NCBI GenBank assembly: GCA_937958045.1
Contig: CALFXL010000030.1
Location: 110,851 to 174,850 of the forward strand
Direction: 5' to 3'
From: an uncultured Opitutaceae bacterium
GTDB lineage: Bacteria; Verrucomicrobiota; Verrucomicrobiia; Opitutales; Opitutaceae
Length of the DNA stretch: 64,000 nt
The notes beneath the pieces were generated by a model. It searched no databases. It was not told the DNA's origin and saw only the letters and a list, made by a program, of their open reading frames with translations. How positions within the stretch are numbered: the stretch's first letter is position 1; every line of letters begins with the position of its first letter. The position numbers and the translations under genes are program-made. Below, in pieces: positions 28,706 to 37,945 of this stretch.

Positions 28706-30013
28706 ATGAACGTTTTGTCCCGCGCTGTTTTTGTTCTCTCCGCTGTTGTTTCGACGCTCGGTGTTTCTGCGCAACAAGCGCTGACCCTCGAAGGTGTTTT
28801 CGCGGAGGTGGAGCGGGCGAATCCGAATGTGTTGATCGGACGTGAAGCGGTGGCGCAAGCGATCGCAGCGGCGGAGCAACAACGCGCGGGCCTGCTCCCG
28901 CGCATTTCGCTCGATGCGCAGCAACGTCGCACACAATCGGTGCAGATTTCCGACGGCACTCCGGTCGAGCAATCGCCGGTGAATCGCTTCGATGGAAAAC
29001 TCACGGGCAATGTGCCGCTGCTGAATCCCGCGCAAATCGCGACGTATCGCGCTGCTCGCACGAGCGCGGCTGTCGCGGAACTTGATCAGCAACAAGTGGT
29101 GCAAACCGTGCTCGCGGCGGTCGCGGAGGCGTACTTCGGCCACATGCGCAATTTGCAGCGTATTGATGTTTTGGATGCGAACATCCGTCGCGCGCAGGAG
29201 CTGCTCGATATGGTGCAGCTGCAGTTCAAGGCGGGTACGGTGACGCAGATCGATCTCACGCGTGCGGAAGCGCAGCTCACGATCGCGCAACAGGCGCGTT
29301 TGCAGCAGGACACCGCGGTGTATCAGAGCGAGTTGCAGCTGAAGCGTCTGCTCGATATCGATCTTTCCGCGCCGCTCACGCTGGCGGGTTTCGAAGTGGT
29401 GCGCGTGGCGCCGGACGTATTTGCGAGCGATGCGGAGCGGCAGCTCATGGAGCGGCGTCCGGATTATCAGCGCGCCTTGAAGGCCGCGGAGCAAAATCGC
29501 GAGCTTGTGCGCGCGGCGGGTCGTCAACGCTGGGGCGCGCTCAGCGCGATGGGCGAGTATGGATACGCGACCTCTCGCGCTTTTGACGGAAACGAAAAAA
29601 ATGCGTGGTTCGGCGGCGTGTCGTTGTCGGTGCCGTTATTCGACGGCATGCGCATCGGCGCTGATCAACGCGTGGCGCTCGCGCAGCAACGCGCGCAGGA
29701 ACTGCGTGTGCGCGCACTCGAATCGCAGATCCCCGCGGAGATCCGTCTGGCGGTGCAGGATGCGCGTTCGCGCAATGCGCAGATCACCATCGCGGAGCGC
29801 AATCTCGCGTTGGCCGAGGAGCAGTTGCGCTTGGCGAAAATCCGTTTCGAAGGCGGCGCGGTGGACAATCGCGAAGTCATCGAGGCGCAAAACAGCCTCG
29901 CGGTCGCGAGCGACAATCTCCTCGAGGCGGTATATCAGTACAATCTGAGCCGCGTGGAGCTCGCGCGCGCGCGCGGCGATGTGCGTTCGATTTTGGCGGA
30001 ACGCGCGCGTTGA
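28706..30013 (+). CDS. TolC-family outer membrane efflux protein
   Basis: TolC-family proteins form trimeric outer-membrane and periplasmic tunnels for tripartite efflux or type I secretion. The start at the ATG at 28706 gives the signal peptide MNVLSRAVFVLSAVVSTLGVSAQ. An ATG at 28688 would add six residues before it and has poorer spacing. Two long helical repeats follow, rich in Ala, Gln, Glu and Arg (for example LTLEGVFAEVERANPNVLIG, then FKAGTVTQIDLTRAEAQL and FEGGAVDNREVIEAQNSL). The paired FxxGxV segments are the usual duplicated hallmark. No membrane fusion protein or transporter gene is adjacent, so the partner pump is encoded elsewhere. Confidence 0.9.
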   Translation: MNVLSRAVFVLSAVVSTLGVSAQQALTLEGVFAEVERANPNVLIGREAVAQAIAAAEQQRAGLLPRISLDAQQRRTQSVQISDGTPVEQSPVNRFDGKLTGNVPLLNPAQIATYRAARTSAAVAELDQQQVVQTVLAAVAEAYFGHMRNLQRIDVLDANIRRAQELLDMVQLQFKAGTVTQIDLTRAEAQLTIAQQARLQQDTAVYQSELQLKRLLDIDLSAPLTLAGFEVVRVAPDVFASDAERQLMERRPDYQRALKAAEQNRELVRAAGRQRWGALSAMGEYGYATSRAFDGNEKNAWFGGVSLSVPLFDGMRIGADQRVALAQQRAQELRVRALESQIPAEIRLAVQDARSRNAQITIAERNLALAEEQLRLAKIRFEGGAVDNREVIEAQNSLAVASDNLLEAVYQYNLSRVELARARGDVRSILAERAR

Positions 30014-30087
30014 GCGCGTGGTGCCCGGATCGGTTGCGATAAAAGATTGCCGGGGCGGGCGAGGGCGCTGCTTGATGCGCATTTCCC

Positions 30088-30666
30088 ATGGCCGCGCCGT
30101 CTTTGATCCTCGCATCCGCCTCGCCGAGGCGGAAACAACTGCTCGCCGAAACAGGCCTCGCGTTTGAGGTCGTGGTGGCGGACGTGACGGAGCACGAAGA
30201 TCCTTCGACGGATCCGCGCGTGATGGTGACGCACAACGCGGCGTTGAAGGCCGATTGGGTCGCGCAGCGGCATCCGGAGGCGTTTGTGCTCGGTGCGGAT
30301 ACGACGGTGTTCATCGACGAGCGCGTGCTCAACAAACCCGCCGACCTCGACGAGGCGCGCCGGATGTTGCGCCAACTTTGCGGCCGCACGCACACGGTGT
30401 TCACCGGGGTGGCATTGCGACGTCTCGCGGACGGCCTGCGCATCGACGAAGGTGTGACGAGCGAAGTGACGTTCAAGGCGTTCGACGACGCGGTGATCGA
30501 TGCCTATTTTAAGATCGTGAATCCGCTCGATAAAGCCGGCGCCTACGGGATCCAGGAAGGGCGCGAGTTGATCATCGCCGGGTGGCGAGGATCGTTTTCC
30601 AACATCATGGGACTTCCGATGGAAGCGACGAAACAAATGCTGACGCGCTGCGGTCTGCTGCGTTGA
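30088..30666 (+). CDS. maf: Maf family nucleotide pyrophosphatase
   Basis: Maf proteins hydrolyse non-canonical or pyrimidine nucleoside triphosphates and can delay septation when overproduced. The 192-residue protein shows LILASASPRRKQLLAETG, the GADTTVFIDERVLNKP segment with its catalytic aspartate, the HTVFTGVAL block, and DKAGAYGIQEGRELII followed by GSFSNIMGLPME. These features match the YhdE/Maf group (dTTP/UTP pyrophosphatase) best, though the subtype is inferred. The next gene (TonB-like) starts 21 bases later, so co-transcription is likely. Confidence 0.93.
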   Translation: MAAPSLILASASPRRKQLLAETGLAFEVVVADVTEHEDPSTDPRVMVTHNAALKADWVAQRHPEAFVLGADTTVFIDERVLNKPADLDEARRMLRQLCGRTHTVFTGVALRRLADGLRIDEGVTSEVTFKAFDDAVIDAYFKIVNPLDKAGAYGIQEGRELIIAGWRGSFSNIMGLPMEATKQMLTRCGLLR

Positions 30667-30687
30667 GCTTCATCTTTCAACCGCCAC

Positions 30688-31806
30688 ATGAGCCTTTTGC
30701 TGGAACGCCCCGATCAGGAGCAAACGTCGATCACCACCGCGCGTGGATTGTTCGAGGCGGGTGATCGCGGCCGCTCGATCCAAGTGGGGTTGGTTCTGGC
30801 GATCTTCGTTTGGTTCTTCCTGTTGTTTGTCTTCGGAGTTTTCGCGCGGCACCTGAACGAAAAGGCTATGCTCGAAGCGGCGTCGTTGGAACGCCCGGAT
30901 CCCATGTTTGAAGTGGAGCTCGAACCGGAGCCTCCGCCCGAGCCACCGCAGCCGACTCAGTTCGTCGAGGTCAATCCTGACGCGCCGGAGAACACGCCGG
31001 ATAATACCCGCAACTTCGGCGCGCAAAATCAGCAAGTGGCTCAGGAAGTGCCCACGCCCGACGGCAAGAGCGATCGTCCCGCGACCGAGGGCAAACCCGA
31101 TCATGAATCCAATCAGATTGTGAGCGGCGAGCTCACGCCGCCCGAATTTGCACCCCCACCGGCGCCTCCGCCCACGCCCGAGGTGATGCAGGGCGAATCC
31201 GCCGCGCAGGCGCAACAGGAGCAGAATCCACTTGTCGGCACCGAGAGGGATGTGGGCGAAAGCGAAACGGGATTTGGTTCGCAGCTCGCCGATCCGTCGG
31301 AAAATCCCACGGACGTTCCCGAAAAGGTCGAAGGCCAGCCCGATGTTTCCGCGCGTTCCGGCGCATCGCAGATTGTTGTGCCGCGCATCGATCCCACGCA
31401 GCCGCAACCCCGTCCGCGGCTCGGGCCGCGCGCACGCCCGGCGATTTTGGCCGAGAACAAACTCGGCACCGACAACATCGGACCTATCGCTTACGACGCG
31501 CGCTGGTCGCCATACGGACAGTATTTGCAGCAGTTGATCGAAACGGTGCAGGTGCAGTGGGAGCGACTCCTGCGCGAAGCCCGCGTGATGCCCCCGGCGG
31601 GTTCGCAGGTCACCGTCAAATTCATCCTCGGAAAAGACGGCACCATTGAGGAAATCGTCGACGTCCACGGCACCGGCGGCACGCAGTATGAACGCATCTG
31701 TGTTCTGGGAATCACGAGCCGTTCGCCGTACGGCAAATGGTCGGAAGAAATGATCGCCGTGCTCGGCGAACGTCAGGAACTCACTTTCTCGTTTTTCATC
31801 CATTGA
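30688..31806 (+). CDS. TonB/TolA-like energy-transducer protein
   Basis: The 372-residue protein has the layout of a TonB or TolA relative. It has a short cytoplasmic N-terminus, one membrane helix at about residues 32-53 (VGLVLAIFVWFFLLFVFGVF) and a long Pro/Glu-rich periplasmic stretch (for example EPEPPPEPPQPTQF). A C-terminal domain from about residue 275 has the pattern WERLLREARVMPPAGSQVTV then FILGKDGTIEEIVDV. No exbB, exbD, tolQ or tolR gene is adjacent, so the motor must be encoded elsewhere. Which receptor it serves is unknown. Its stop codon overlaps the likely TTG start of the following pseudouridine synthase gene. Confidence 0.75.
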   Translation: MSLLLERPDQEQTSITTARGLFEAGDRGRSIQVGLVLAIFVWFFLLFVFGVFARHLNEKAMLEAASLERPDPMFEVELEPEPPPEPPQPTQFVEVNPDAPENTPDNTRNFGAQNQQVAQEVPTPDGKSDRPATEGKPDHESNQIVSGELTPPEFAPPPAPPPTPEVMQGESAAQAQQEQNPLVGTERDVGESETGFGSQLADPSENPTDVPEKVEGQPDVSARSGASQIVVPRIDPTQPQPRPRLGPRARPAILAENKLGTDNIGPIAYDARWSPYGQYLQQLIETVQVQWERLLREARVMPPAGSQVTVKFILGKDGTIEEIVDVHGTGGTQYERICVLGITSRSPYGKWSEEMIAVLGERQELTFSFFIH

Positions 31807-32591
31807 GTGCGTCCAGAAATGTTTTTTGGAGCAGGCTCCCGCTTGGGCCTGAGGTGAGTTTGTTGGCAGTCGATGCGAATGGACTCGCGGCGTTTTCCAA
31901 ACCCGCCGGCGTGTTGTCGCATCCGAACCGCATCAGCGAACAACCGCGTTCGTTGCTCACCGTGCGCTACGTGGAAGACGGCGAGTATTACGAATGGGAT
32001 CAGCCTGAAGACGACGAACCGGCCGCGCCGGGCGAAAAGAAGCCGACCGTGCGTCGCCGGCTGTGGTTGTTGAACCGGCTCGACTCCGGCACGTCGGGCG
32101 TGCTGCTCGTGGCGTCCTCGCAAAAACTCGCGGACACCATCCGCGCGCTGTTTCAGCAACGCCATGTGCGCAAGGTCTACAACGCGCTCGTTTTTGGCGT
32201 GCCCTCGGAGTCGAAGCAGATCTGGCGCGACCGCCTCGCGATTCAGAAAAAGGGCGCGCAGATCCGGACCGTCACCGGCGGAAATGTGCCGTCGGAGTCC
32301 CACATGCGAGTGCTCGCGCAGAGACGGACGGGCGTGCCGCTGGCGTTGTTGCAACTCGAGCCGAAGACCGGGCGAAGCCACCAACTTCGCGTGCAATGTG
32401 CCCATCGCAAACTGCCCATCGTGGGCGACGCGACCTACGGCGATTTCCGGGCCAATCGTGAGTTTGCGAAAGCAACCGGGCAGAAACGCCTCTTCCTGCA
32501 TTCGCTGGAAACGAGCTTTAGCTATGCCTTTGAGGGAAGAGAATTTTCCTTCGCAGCCAAAGCGCCGCTGCCGCCGGAATTTTTACCCTGA
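31803..32591 (+). CDS. RluA-family pseudouridine synthase, S4-less
   Basis: This is the catalytic part of an RNA pseudouridine synthase without an N-terminal S4 domain, as in RluA or TruC. The core begins at VSLLAVDANGLAAFSKPAGVLSHPN. It has the catalytic-aspartate motif NRLDSGTSGVLLVA and then LEPKTGRSHQLRVQCA. No ATG lies at the expected start. The first plausible codons are TTG at 31803, overlapping the upstream stop in a TTGA arrangement (262 residues), and GTG at 31854 (245 residues). An acidic insert (DQPEDDEPAAPGEKK) sits between the first strand and the catalytic loop. The target RNA cannot be named. Confidence 0.85.
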   Translation: MSASRNVFWSRLPLGPEVSLLAVDANGLAAFSKPAGVLSHPNRISEQPRSLLTVRYVEDGEYYEWDQPEDDEPAAPGEKKPTVRRRLWLLNRLDSGTSGVLLVASSQKLADTIRALFQQRHVRKVYNALVFGVPSESKQIWRDRLAIQKKGAQIRTVTGGNVPSESHMRVLAQRRTGVPLALLQLEPKTGRSHQLRVQCAHRKLPIVGDATYGDFRANREFAKATGQKRLFLHSLETSFSYAFEGREFSFAAKAPLPPEFLP

Positions 32592-32698
32592 ACGCGGAAC
32601 CGGGAACTGCGAAGAGTGGTTGAGTGCGGGCTTTACGTGCCGATGAAGTCCTGCCTACGGTCGAAACACGCTTTTCCCGGCCCTGTGCCCTCACACGC

Positions 32699-33679
32699 AT
32701 GATCCGTCATTCTGTTCTCACCCTGGTTGCTCGTCTAAAAACGTTCGTCGGATGGGGCCTCGCATTTGGGTTGCTGACGGCCCCGGTCTTTGGGCTCAGC
32801 ACGTTGAAGTTGAAAAACGGCGCTGTGATCCAAGGCGACATCCTTGCCGAGCGGGCCGATCGCGTTGTGCTCGATCTGGGCTTCACGGTGTTGACCGTAC
32901 CGCGCGACGAGATCGATCGCATCACCGCGGAAAACGCGCCTGAAGCCGCGGAGGACGAGTCTTCCGGCGATCTTTATCGCACGTCGTCCGGACGTCCGGT
33001 GCTCACGGTGAAGGAAAACGTCGAACGCGTCGCCGAAGCGGTCGTGCAAGTGCGCACGCCGGTGGGACTCGGCTCGGGGTTCATCATTCATCCCGGCGGT
33101 TACGTGATCACCAACGCCCACGTCGTGGCCGGCGAGTATTCGATCACGATCACCCAATTCCGCCGCGGCACCGCCGAGCTCGATCGCGCGGTGTATAACA
33201 AAGTACGCATCATCGCGCTCGATTCGCAGCTCGACCTGGCGTTGCTGAAAATCGACGACCTGCCGGAAGGCGTCACGCTGCCGACGGTGTCCATCGGCGA
33301 CTCCAACGCGTTGACCGAAGGCCAGACCGTTTTTGCCATCGGCAGTCCGCTCGGCCTCGATCGCACCGTGTCGCAAGGCATCGTGAGCAGCCGCAATCGT
33401 CCGATGGGACCGCAGCTCTACATTCAGACGACGACACAGATCAACCCCGGCAATTCCGGCGGCCCGCTTTTCGATCTGCGCGGCGAGGTTATCGGCGTGA
33501 ACAACATGAAGGCGATGATGGCCGGCATCGAGGGACTCAATTTCGCGATCCCCTCGAGCGTGTTGAAAAACTTTCTGCGCAATCGAGACGCGTATGCGTT
33601 CGACGCGCGCAACCCCAATTCCGGTTACCGCTATCTCGAACCTCCGCGTCCGGTGAAGGCACCTGCGGTCCGCAACTGA
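32699..33679 (+). CDS. Secreted S1C (HtrA-like) serine protease with N-terminal SH3-like segment
   Basis: This trypsin-fold periplasmic protease belongs to the DegP/DegS group. I start at the ATG at 32699, because it opens directly into the signal peptide (MIRHSVLTLVARLKTFVGWG), giving 326 residues. The catalytic triad is His141 (TNAHVV), Asp179 (DSQLDLALLK) and Ser253 (NPGNSGGP). The protease domain ends near residue 300 and there is no PDZ domain after it. Before it, residues 36-75 (LKLKNGAVIQGDILAERADR then VPRDEI) resemble a small SH3- or LSM-like beta unit seen in secreted proteins of Verrucomicrobia and Planctomycetes. That replaces the usual PDZ-based substrate handling. Confidence 0.88.
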   Translation: MIRHSVLTLVARLKTFVGWGLAFGLLTAPVFGLSTLKLKNGAVIQGDILAERADRVVLDLGFTVLTVPRDEIDRITAENAPEAAEDESSGDLYRTSSGRPVLTVKENVERVAEAVVQVRTPVGLGSGFIIHPGGYVITNAHVVAGEYSITITQFRRGTAELDRAVYNKVRIIALDSQLDLALLKIDDLPEGVTLPTVSIGDSNALTEGQTVFAIGSPLGLDRTVSQGIVSSRNRPMGPQLYIQTTTQINPGNSGGPLFDLRGEVIGVNNMKAMMAGIEGLNFAIPSSVLKNFLRNRDAYAFDARNPNSGYRYLEPPRPVKAPAVRN

Positions 33680-33759
33680 ACTTCTGGCGACGGAGCAAAA
33701 AATCCCCCTCGGAGAGGGTCTACGTCTCCAAAAACTGAATACATCCCCAAGTCATACCT

Positions 33760-35535
33760 ATGAACCTAATCGCCAGGACTATTTCCGCCGCCGCGCTCGC
33801 GGGCGCCACGGCGCTTTCGTACGCGGCCGGACCGTTGGTCAACCTGATCGGTGACCAAGCGCCCTTTATCGCGACCATCGATGTGCCCGACCTCGTTAAG
33901 AGCTGGAAAAACAGCCCGTGGACCAAGCTGGGCAACGATGCGCAAATGCAGCGCTTTATCGCGCCGATTCTCGCCAAGGCCGACTTCGACGAGGTCGATG
34001 CCAAGGTGAAGGCCGAAACGGGGCACAGCCTGGCGGAATTGTCTGAGTTGCTGACCGGCGGCGCGTTGATCGCGCTCACGCATTTCGACGCGGCATGGTT
34101 CGAAGAAGACGCTGCCGTTCCGCCGATCTTGTTTGCCGTCGAGATCGGCAAGAACGGTTCGAAGATCGAAAAGATCATCACCGCTGCGCGCGAGAAGAGT
34201 GAACTCAGCTTCGTCGAAACCGAAGACTTCGCCGGCGTCACGCTGAACATCGAAAAGAAACGTCCGGACGAATCGGAGGATTCCGAAAACGAAGAAGAGA
34301 TCGGCGACGATAACAAAGAGTTCATCTGGGCCATCACCGACGGCGTGTGGTTCGGCAGTCCGCACAAACAAACCGTCATCGCGGCGATCGACGCGCTCAA
34401 GAATGGCGGTGCGGATCAGGCGTTCGGCAAGTCCGCGACCTACCTCAAATGGAACGACGCGGCCGAGGGCGCTCAGGTGCGCTTCTTGATCAACTTCCGC
34501 GCGTTTATTCCGCAGTTGCAGGAGTGGATTGTTCAAAAAACGGCTCAAGAACCGCCGGCCAATCCCATGATGAATCCGACGGCCATCATTCCCGCGCTCG
34601 GAGTCGATGCGTGGGAGCAATTGTACATGAACTTCGGCATCCAACGCGACGCCACGGTTTCTTCGGGAGGTTTCTCGTTCGCCGAAGAACGCGGTCTGTT
34701 GAAAATTTTCTCTTATGGGGAAGGCCCGGTGGCGCGTCCCTCGTTTATCCCCGCCGGTTGGGTGCAGGCCGGCATGGCCAAGTTCAGTTTCAAAAAAGCA
34801 TACGCGGCGCTCGAAGAAATGATCGGCGCGTATAACCCCGGCGTTCTCGGTCTTGGACAGATGTACCTGCATCAGTTCAGCGAGCAGACCGGCGTCGAAC
34901 TCAAGCGCGACTTCTTCGGCAACTTCGGCGACGATTTGCTGAGCGGTTATGCGATGCGTCCGGGCGCGACCGAAGGGACGGTGGAAGACTTCGATCAAGT
35001 CGTCGGTATTTCCTTGGCGGATACAAAAGCGTTCACCGCCGCGCTCGATGGTCTCCTGAAAGCCGCGGGCCCGCAGGCGGAGAAGGCGATCACCAAACGC
35101 GATTATCTCGGCACGACGATCCACACGGTGCCGGTGCCCGCGCAACCGGGCCGTTCGCTGAGTTTTGCCATCGCGAAAAACTACCTGTTTTTCAGCATCG
35201 GTACGCCCGCCGGCATCGAAGGTGTACTCCAAGACACGCCCGCGTTCTTCGAACGCCGCGACGTGAAGCAGGCGCTCGAGTCCGCTCCCGGCAACGCCAG
35301 CAGCTTCTCGTACACCGACGGCCCGGCGTTTCTTGCTGCGCTGATGAAGACTTTTGCCCAAAGCGCGCAACAGAGCGCTGCCGCGCAAGGCGCCGAGGAC
35401 GCCGCCGAGGTTTTCGACGTGTCGGCCACACCCGACAAGGCGACCTTCTCGAAGTACTTCGGCGACGGCGAGGGCTACCTCACGCGCGACAGCCGCAGCT
35501 ATTTCTACAAAAGCATCCTCAAGCATAACCAGTGA
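33760..35535 (+). CDS. Secreted protein of unknown function, DUF3352-like
   Basis: The 591-residue product has a signal peptide (MNLIARTISAAALAGATALS, cleavage near AYAAG). It then has repeated alpha/beta units with segments such as FAVEIGKNGSKIEKII, WAITDGVWFGSPHKQTVIAA and FAIAKNYLFFSIGTPAGIE. That pattern recalls DUF3352-type secreted proteins. I recognise no catalytic motif. An acidic linker (ESEDSENEEEIGDDN) occurs near residues 172-186. Its stop codon overlaps the GTG start of the FG-GAP repeat gene (GTGA), so the two are likely made together. The function is unknown. Confidence 0.7.
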   Translation: MNLIARTISAAALAGATALSYAAGPLVNLIGDQAPFIATIDVPDLVKSWKNSPWTKLGNDAQMQRFIAPILAKADFDEVDAKVKAETGHSLAELSELLTGGALIALTHFDAAWFEEDAAVPPILFAVEIGKNGSKIEKIITAAREKSELSFVETEDFAGVTLNIEKKRPDESEDSENEEEIGDDNKEFIWAITDGVWFGSPHKQTVIAAIDALKNGGADQAFGKSATYLKWNDAAEGAQVRFLINFRAFIPQLQEWIVQKTAQEPPANPMMNPTAIIPALGVDAWEQLYMNFGIQRDATVSSGGFSFAEERGLLKIFSYGEGPVARPSFIPAGWVQAGMAKFSFKKAYAALEEMIGAYNPGVLGLGQMYLHQFSEQTGVELKRDFFGNFGDDLLSGYAMRPGATEGTVEDFDQVVGISLADTKAFTAALDGLLKAAGPQAEKAITKRDYLGTTIHTVPVPAQPGRSLSFAIAKNYLFFSIGTPAGIEGVLQDTPAFFERRDVKQALESAPGNASSFSYTDGPAFLAALMKTFAQSAQQSAAAQGAEDAAEVFDVSATPDKATFSKYFGDGEGYLTRDSRSYFYKSILKHNQ

Positions 35536-37844
35536 GCCGTTTCCGCCTCCTCCGTCTCCTAGCCGTTTCCCTCTGGGCTGGTGGCTGTGCAGCCGCCAAG
35601 CCCGATGCCGCGGTGGCCGAACCACCGGTGACATTGCGCGGGCCGGAGGTGGCGAAACTCGATTGGAACACCCGCGCGCTGCAGGTCGCGGATCTCGATG
35701 GTGATGGTCGCATGGATCTCGCCGTCGCGAACAACGACCGCAGTGCGATCGATATTCTTTATCAGCTCAAACCTGGCGAGAAACGGCCGGAGCCCGCGCG
35801 CTCCGTGCGCACCAATCGCTGGGAGCCGGTCATCGAGGACGCGCGTTTTCGCAAAGCCTCGGTGACGACCGGCGTCACGGTGTTTGATCTCACCGTCGGC
35901 GATTTTAACGGCGACGGGCGTATCGACCTGGCGTATACAGGCGATCCTCACGCGCTCACGCTGCGCTTGCAACAAGCGGACGGCGGCTGGTCGGAGAAAC
36001 GCATTCCCGAAGCGCCGACGCCGCTTCAGTTCGTCGGCTCCATGCGTGCCGGTGACATTAATGGCGACAAACGCACGGATCTTGTGCTGATCGGTACGAA
36101 GGAGATCGCGTACTTCGAACAACAGAAAAACGGCGAACTCGCCGCGCCGCGCCGCTACGTGCTGCCCGACGAAAATTGTTACGGACTCGAACTGGTGGAT
36201 GTGAATGGCGATGGTCGCACCGATCTCGTTTATCTTTGCCACAACTCGCGCGACGGACTGCGCGTGCGTCTGCAGAACAGCAACGGCGAGTTTGGTCCCG
36301 AGCTCGCGTATCCGATGAAAGGCACGCGTTGCACGCTGCAGATTCTCGCTCCGGCGACGAAGACCGAAGGCGCGATTTTTGCGTTCGCACAGGAGGCCAC
36401 CGGACAGCTCGAAGTGTTTCAACTCGAGCACACGTCGTCGGCCGATGGGCAGCTCGTGTTGCGTCCGCGCGTTTTTAGTCCGCGCACCGCCGGACGCTCG
36501 CCGGCCTGTTATGCGCTCGGCGATTTTAACGGCGATCGCCAGCTCGACGTTGCGGTCGGCGATCCCGATGGCGCGCAGGTTTATCTCTATCTCCGCCAAT
36601 CCGACGGCGGTTTTGCGTCGCCTCAGCGTTATCCCGTTTTCTCCGACGTGCGCAGTCTCGCCGCGGCGGATTGGGACGGCGATGGCAGCGACGAACTCTT
36701 TGTCGGCAGTCCGCGCGAGCAGTCGGTCGGCGTCGCCAAATTCACCAACGGCCGTCTCGCGTATCCCCAACCGTTGCCCTTCGCGGGCAAGCCGCTCGCG
36801 ATCGCTGCGGGCGATCTCGCCGCCGACGGGCGCGTGCTGCTCACGGTGTTGCGCGAAGAGAAGGGGAAACGTCACATCGAGATCTGGGCGCGCAGCGAAG
36901 ATAGCGCGGAACAGCTGAAGACTTTTGAACTGCCTGGACTGAAAACCGATCCACGTGCGATTCGACTCATCGATGCGAATCAAGACGGACGCCTCGATAT
37001 CGCGGTGTTCACGCCGATGGATGCGATGCGGTTGCTGGTGCAGGGCGACGAACTCGCGTTCACCGATCTTTCCACGACGCCTGGTTTTCGCAAAGGGCTC
37101 GTCGATAATCTCGATGCGGCGGCCGTTTCCACCGGCGATCTCGATGGCGATGGGAAAGCGGAATTGGTTGCGAGCGTGAGCAGCTTCGCCCGGGCGATGC
37201 GCGTGCAAGACGGCGAGTTGACCGTCGTCGATCAGTTCAACGCGCGCGATTCCTCGGCGGAAATCGCCACGTCGTTGATCGTGAAATCTCGCGACGGAAA
37301 ACGCACCGAGGTGATCTTGTATGATCGCAAGGGCGAGCAATTTCAAGTGCTCCGCGCAAATGCGCAGGGACTCTTCGAAGTCGCCGATTCCGCACCTGCC
37401 GGGAAAATCGACGTGCTCGGCGCCGAAGTGCGCGCAGCGCCCGGTGGCGGCAGTGAAGCGTTCTTCTTTGGGCGCGATCGCTTCTGGTGGATTCCGCTCG
37501 GCCAATCAGATCATGCGCTGGCCACGCTTTCGACCCACGCGACCGATCTCCCGGATATATCGTACAGCGATATCATCGCGGGCGATTTTACGGGCGATGG
37601 TCGACCGGAGCTTGTCTGTGTGGATCCGGGCAGGAACCTCTTGGAAATCCTCAAGCGCGGCGAAGAAGACCGCTGGGAAAGCCTCATGCACTTCAAGGTT
37701 TTCGAAGTGGATCAACATTACCAAGGTCGCCGCGGATCGCCGATGGAACCGCGCGAAACGGTCATCGCCGATGTGACGGGCGACGGCAAAAAAGACCTCA
37801 TCCTCCTCGTGCACGATCGCGTGCTGATCTATCCGCAAGAGTGA
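35532..37844 (+). CDS. FG-GAP/VCBS repeat protein, probable lipoprotein
   Basis: The 770-residue protein is built on about ten Asp-rich calcium-loop repeats of the FG-GAP/VCBS kind. Examples are VADLDGDGRMDLAVAN, VGDFNGDGRIDLAYTG, LVDVNGDGRTDLVYLC and AGDFTGDGRPELVCVD. Such repeats usually form seven-bladed beta-propellers that bind calcium and extracellular ligands. The N-terminus ends in LWAGGC at Cys19, an acceptable but weak lipobox, so it may be a surface or outer-membrane lipoprotein. Translation starts at a GTG (35532) that overlaps the stop of the preceding secreted-protein gene. The two genes may form a complex, but no enzyme domain is visible to say what it does. Confidence 0.85.
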   Translation: MSRFRLLRLLAVSLWAGGCAAAKPDAAVAEPPVTLRGPEVAKLDWNTRALQVADLDGDGRMDLAVANNDRSAIDILYQLKPGEKRPEPARSVRTNRWEPVIEDARFRKASVTTGVTVFDLTVGDFNGDGRIDLAYTGDPHALTLRLQQADGGWSEKRIPEAPTPLQFVGSMRAGDINGDKRTDLVLIGTKEIAYFEQQKNGELAAPRRYVLPDENCYGLELVDVNGDGRTDLVYLCHNSRDGLRVRLQNSNGEFGPELAYPMKGTRCTLQILAPATKTEGAIFAFAQEATGQLEVFQLEHTSSADGQLVLRPRVFSPRTAGRSPACYALGDFNGDRQLDVAVGDPDGAQVYLYLRQSDGGFASPQRYPVFSDVRSLAAADWDGDGSDELFVGSPREQSVGVAKFTNGRLAYPQPLPFAGKPLAIAAGDLAADGRVLLTVLREEKGKRHIEIWARSEDSAEQLKTFELPGLKTDPRAIRLIDANQDGRLDIAVFTPMDAMRLLVQGDELAFTDLSTTPGFRKGLVDNLDAAAVSTGDLDGDGKAELVASVSSFARAMRVQDGELTVVDQFNARDSSAEIATSLIVKSRDGKRTEVILYDRKGEQFQVLRANAQGLFEVADSAPAGKIDVLGAEVRAAPGGGSEAFFFGRDRFWWIPLGQSDHALATLSTHATDLPDISYSDIIAGDFTGDGRPELVCVDPGRNLLEILKRGEEDRWESLMHFKVFEVDQHYQGRRGSPMEPRETVIADVTGDGKKDLILLVHDRVLIYPQE

Positions 37845-37945
37845 ACTGAACGACCATGCCGTTGGTCCGTATTTGTTTTTCGAATACGCAGATCGGCTCG
37901 CTGCGGGAACGATCGGCATTTGCCGGTCTGCCGACGCGACTGGCG

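Noticed and set aside
33766..35634. 622-residue open frame antisense to the DUF3352-like gene
   Set aside because: The sense frame has a signal peptide and normal composition. The antisense frame is Arg/Glu/Gly/His-rich and featureless.
35559..37505. 648-residue open frame antisense to the FG-GAP repeat gene
   Set aside because: Its repetitive look mirrors the calcium-loop repeats on the other strand. It is not an independent gene.
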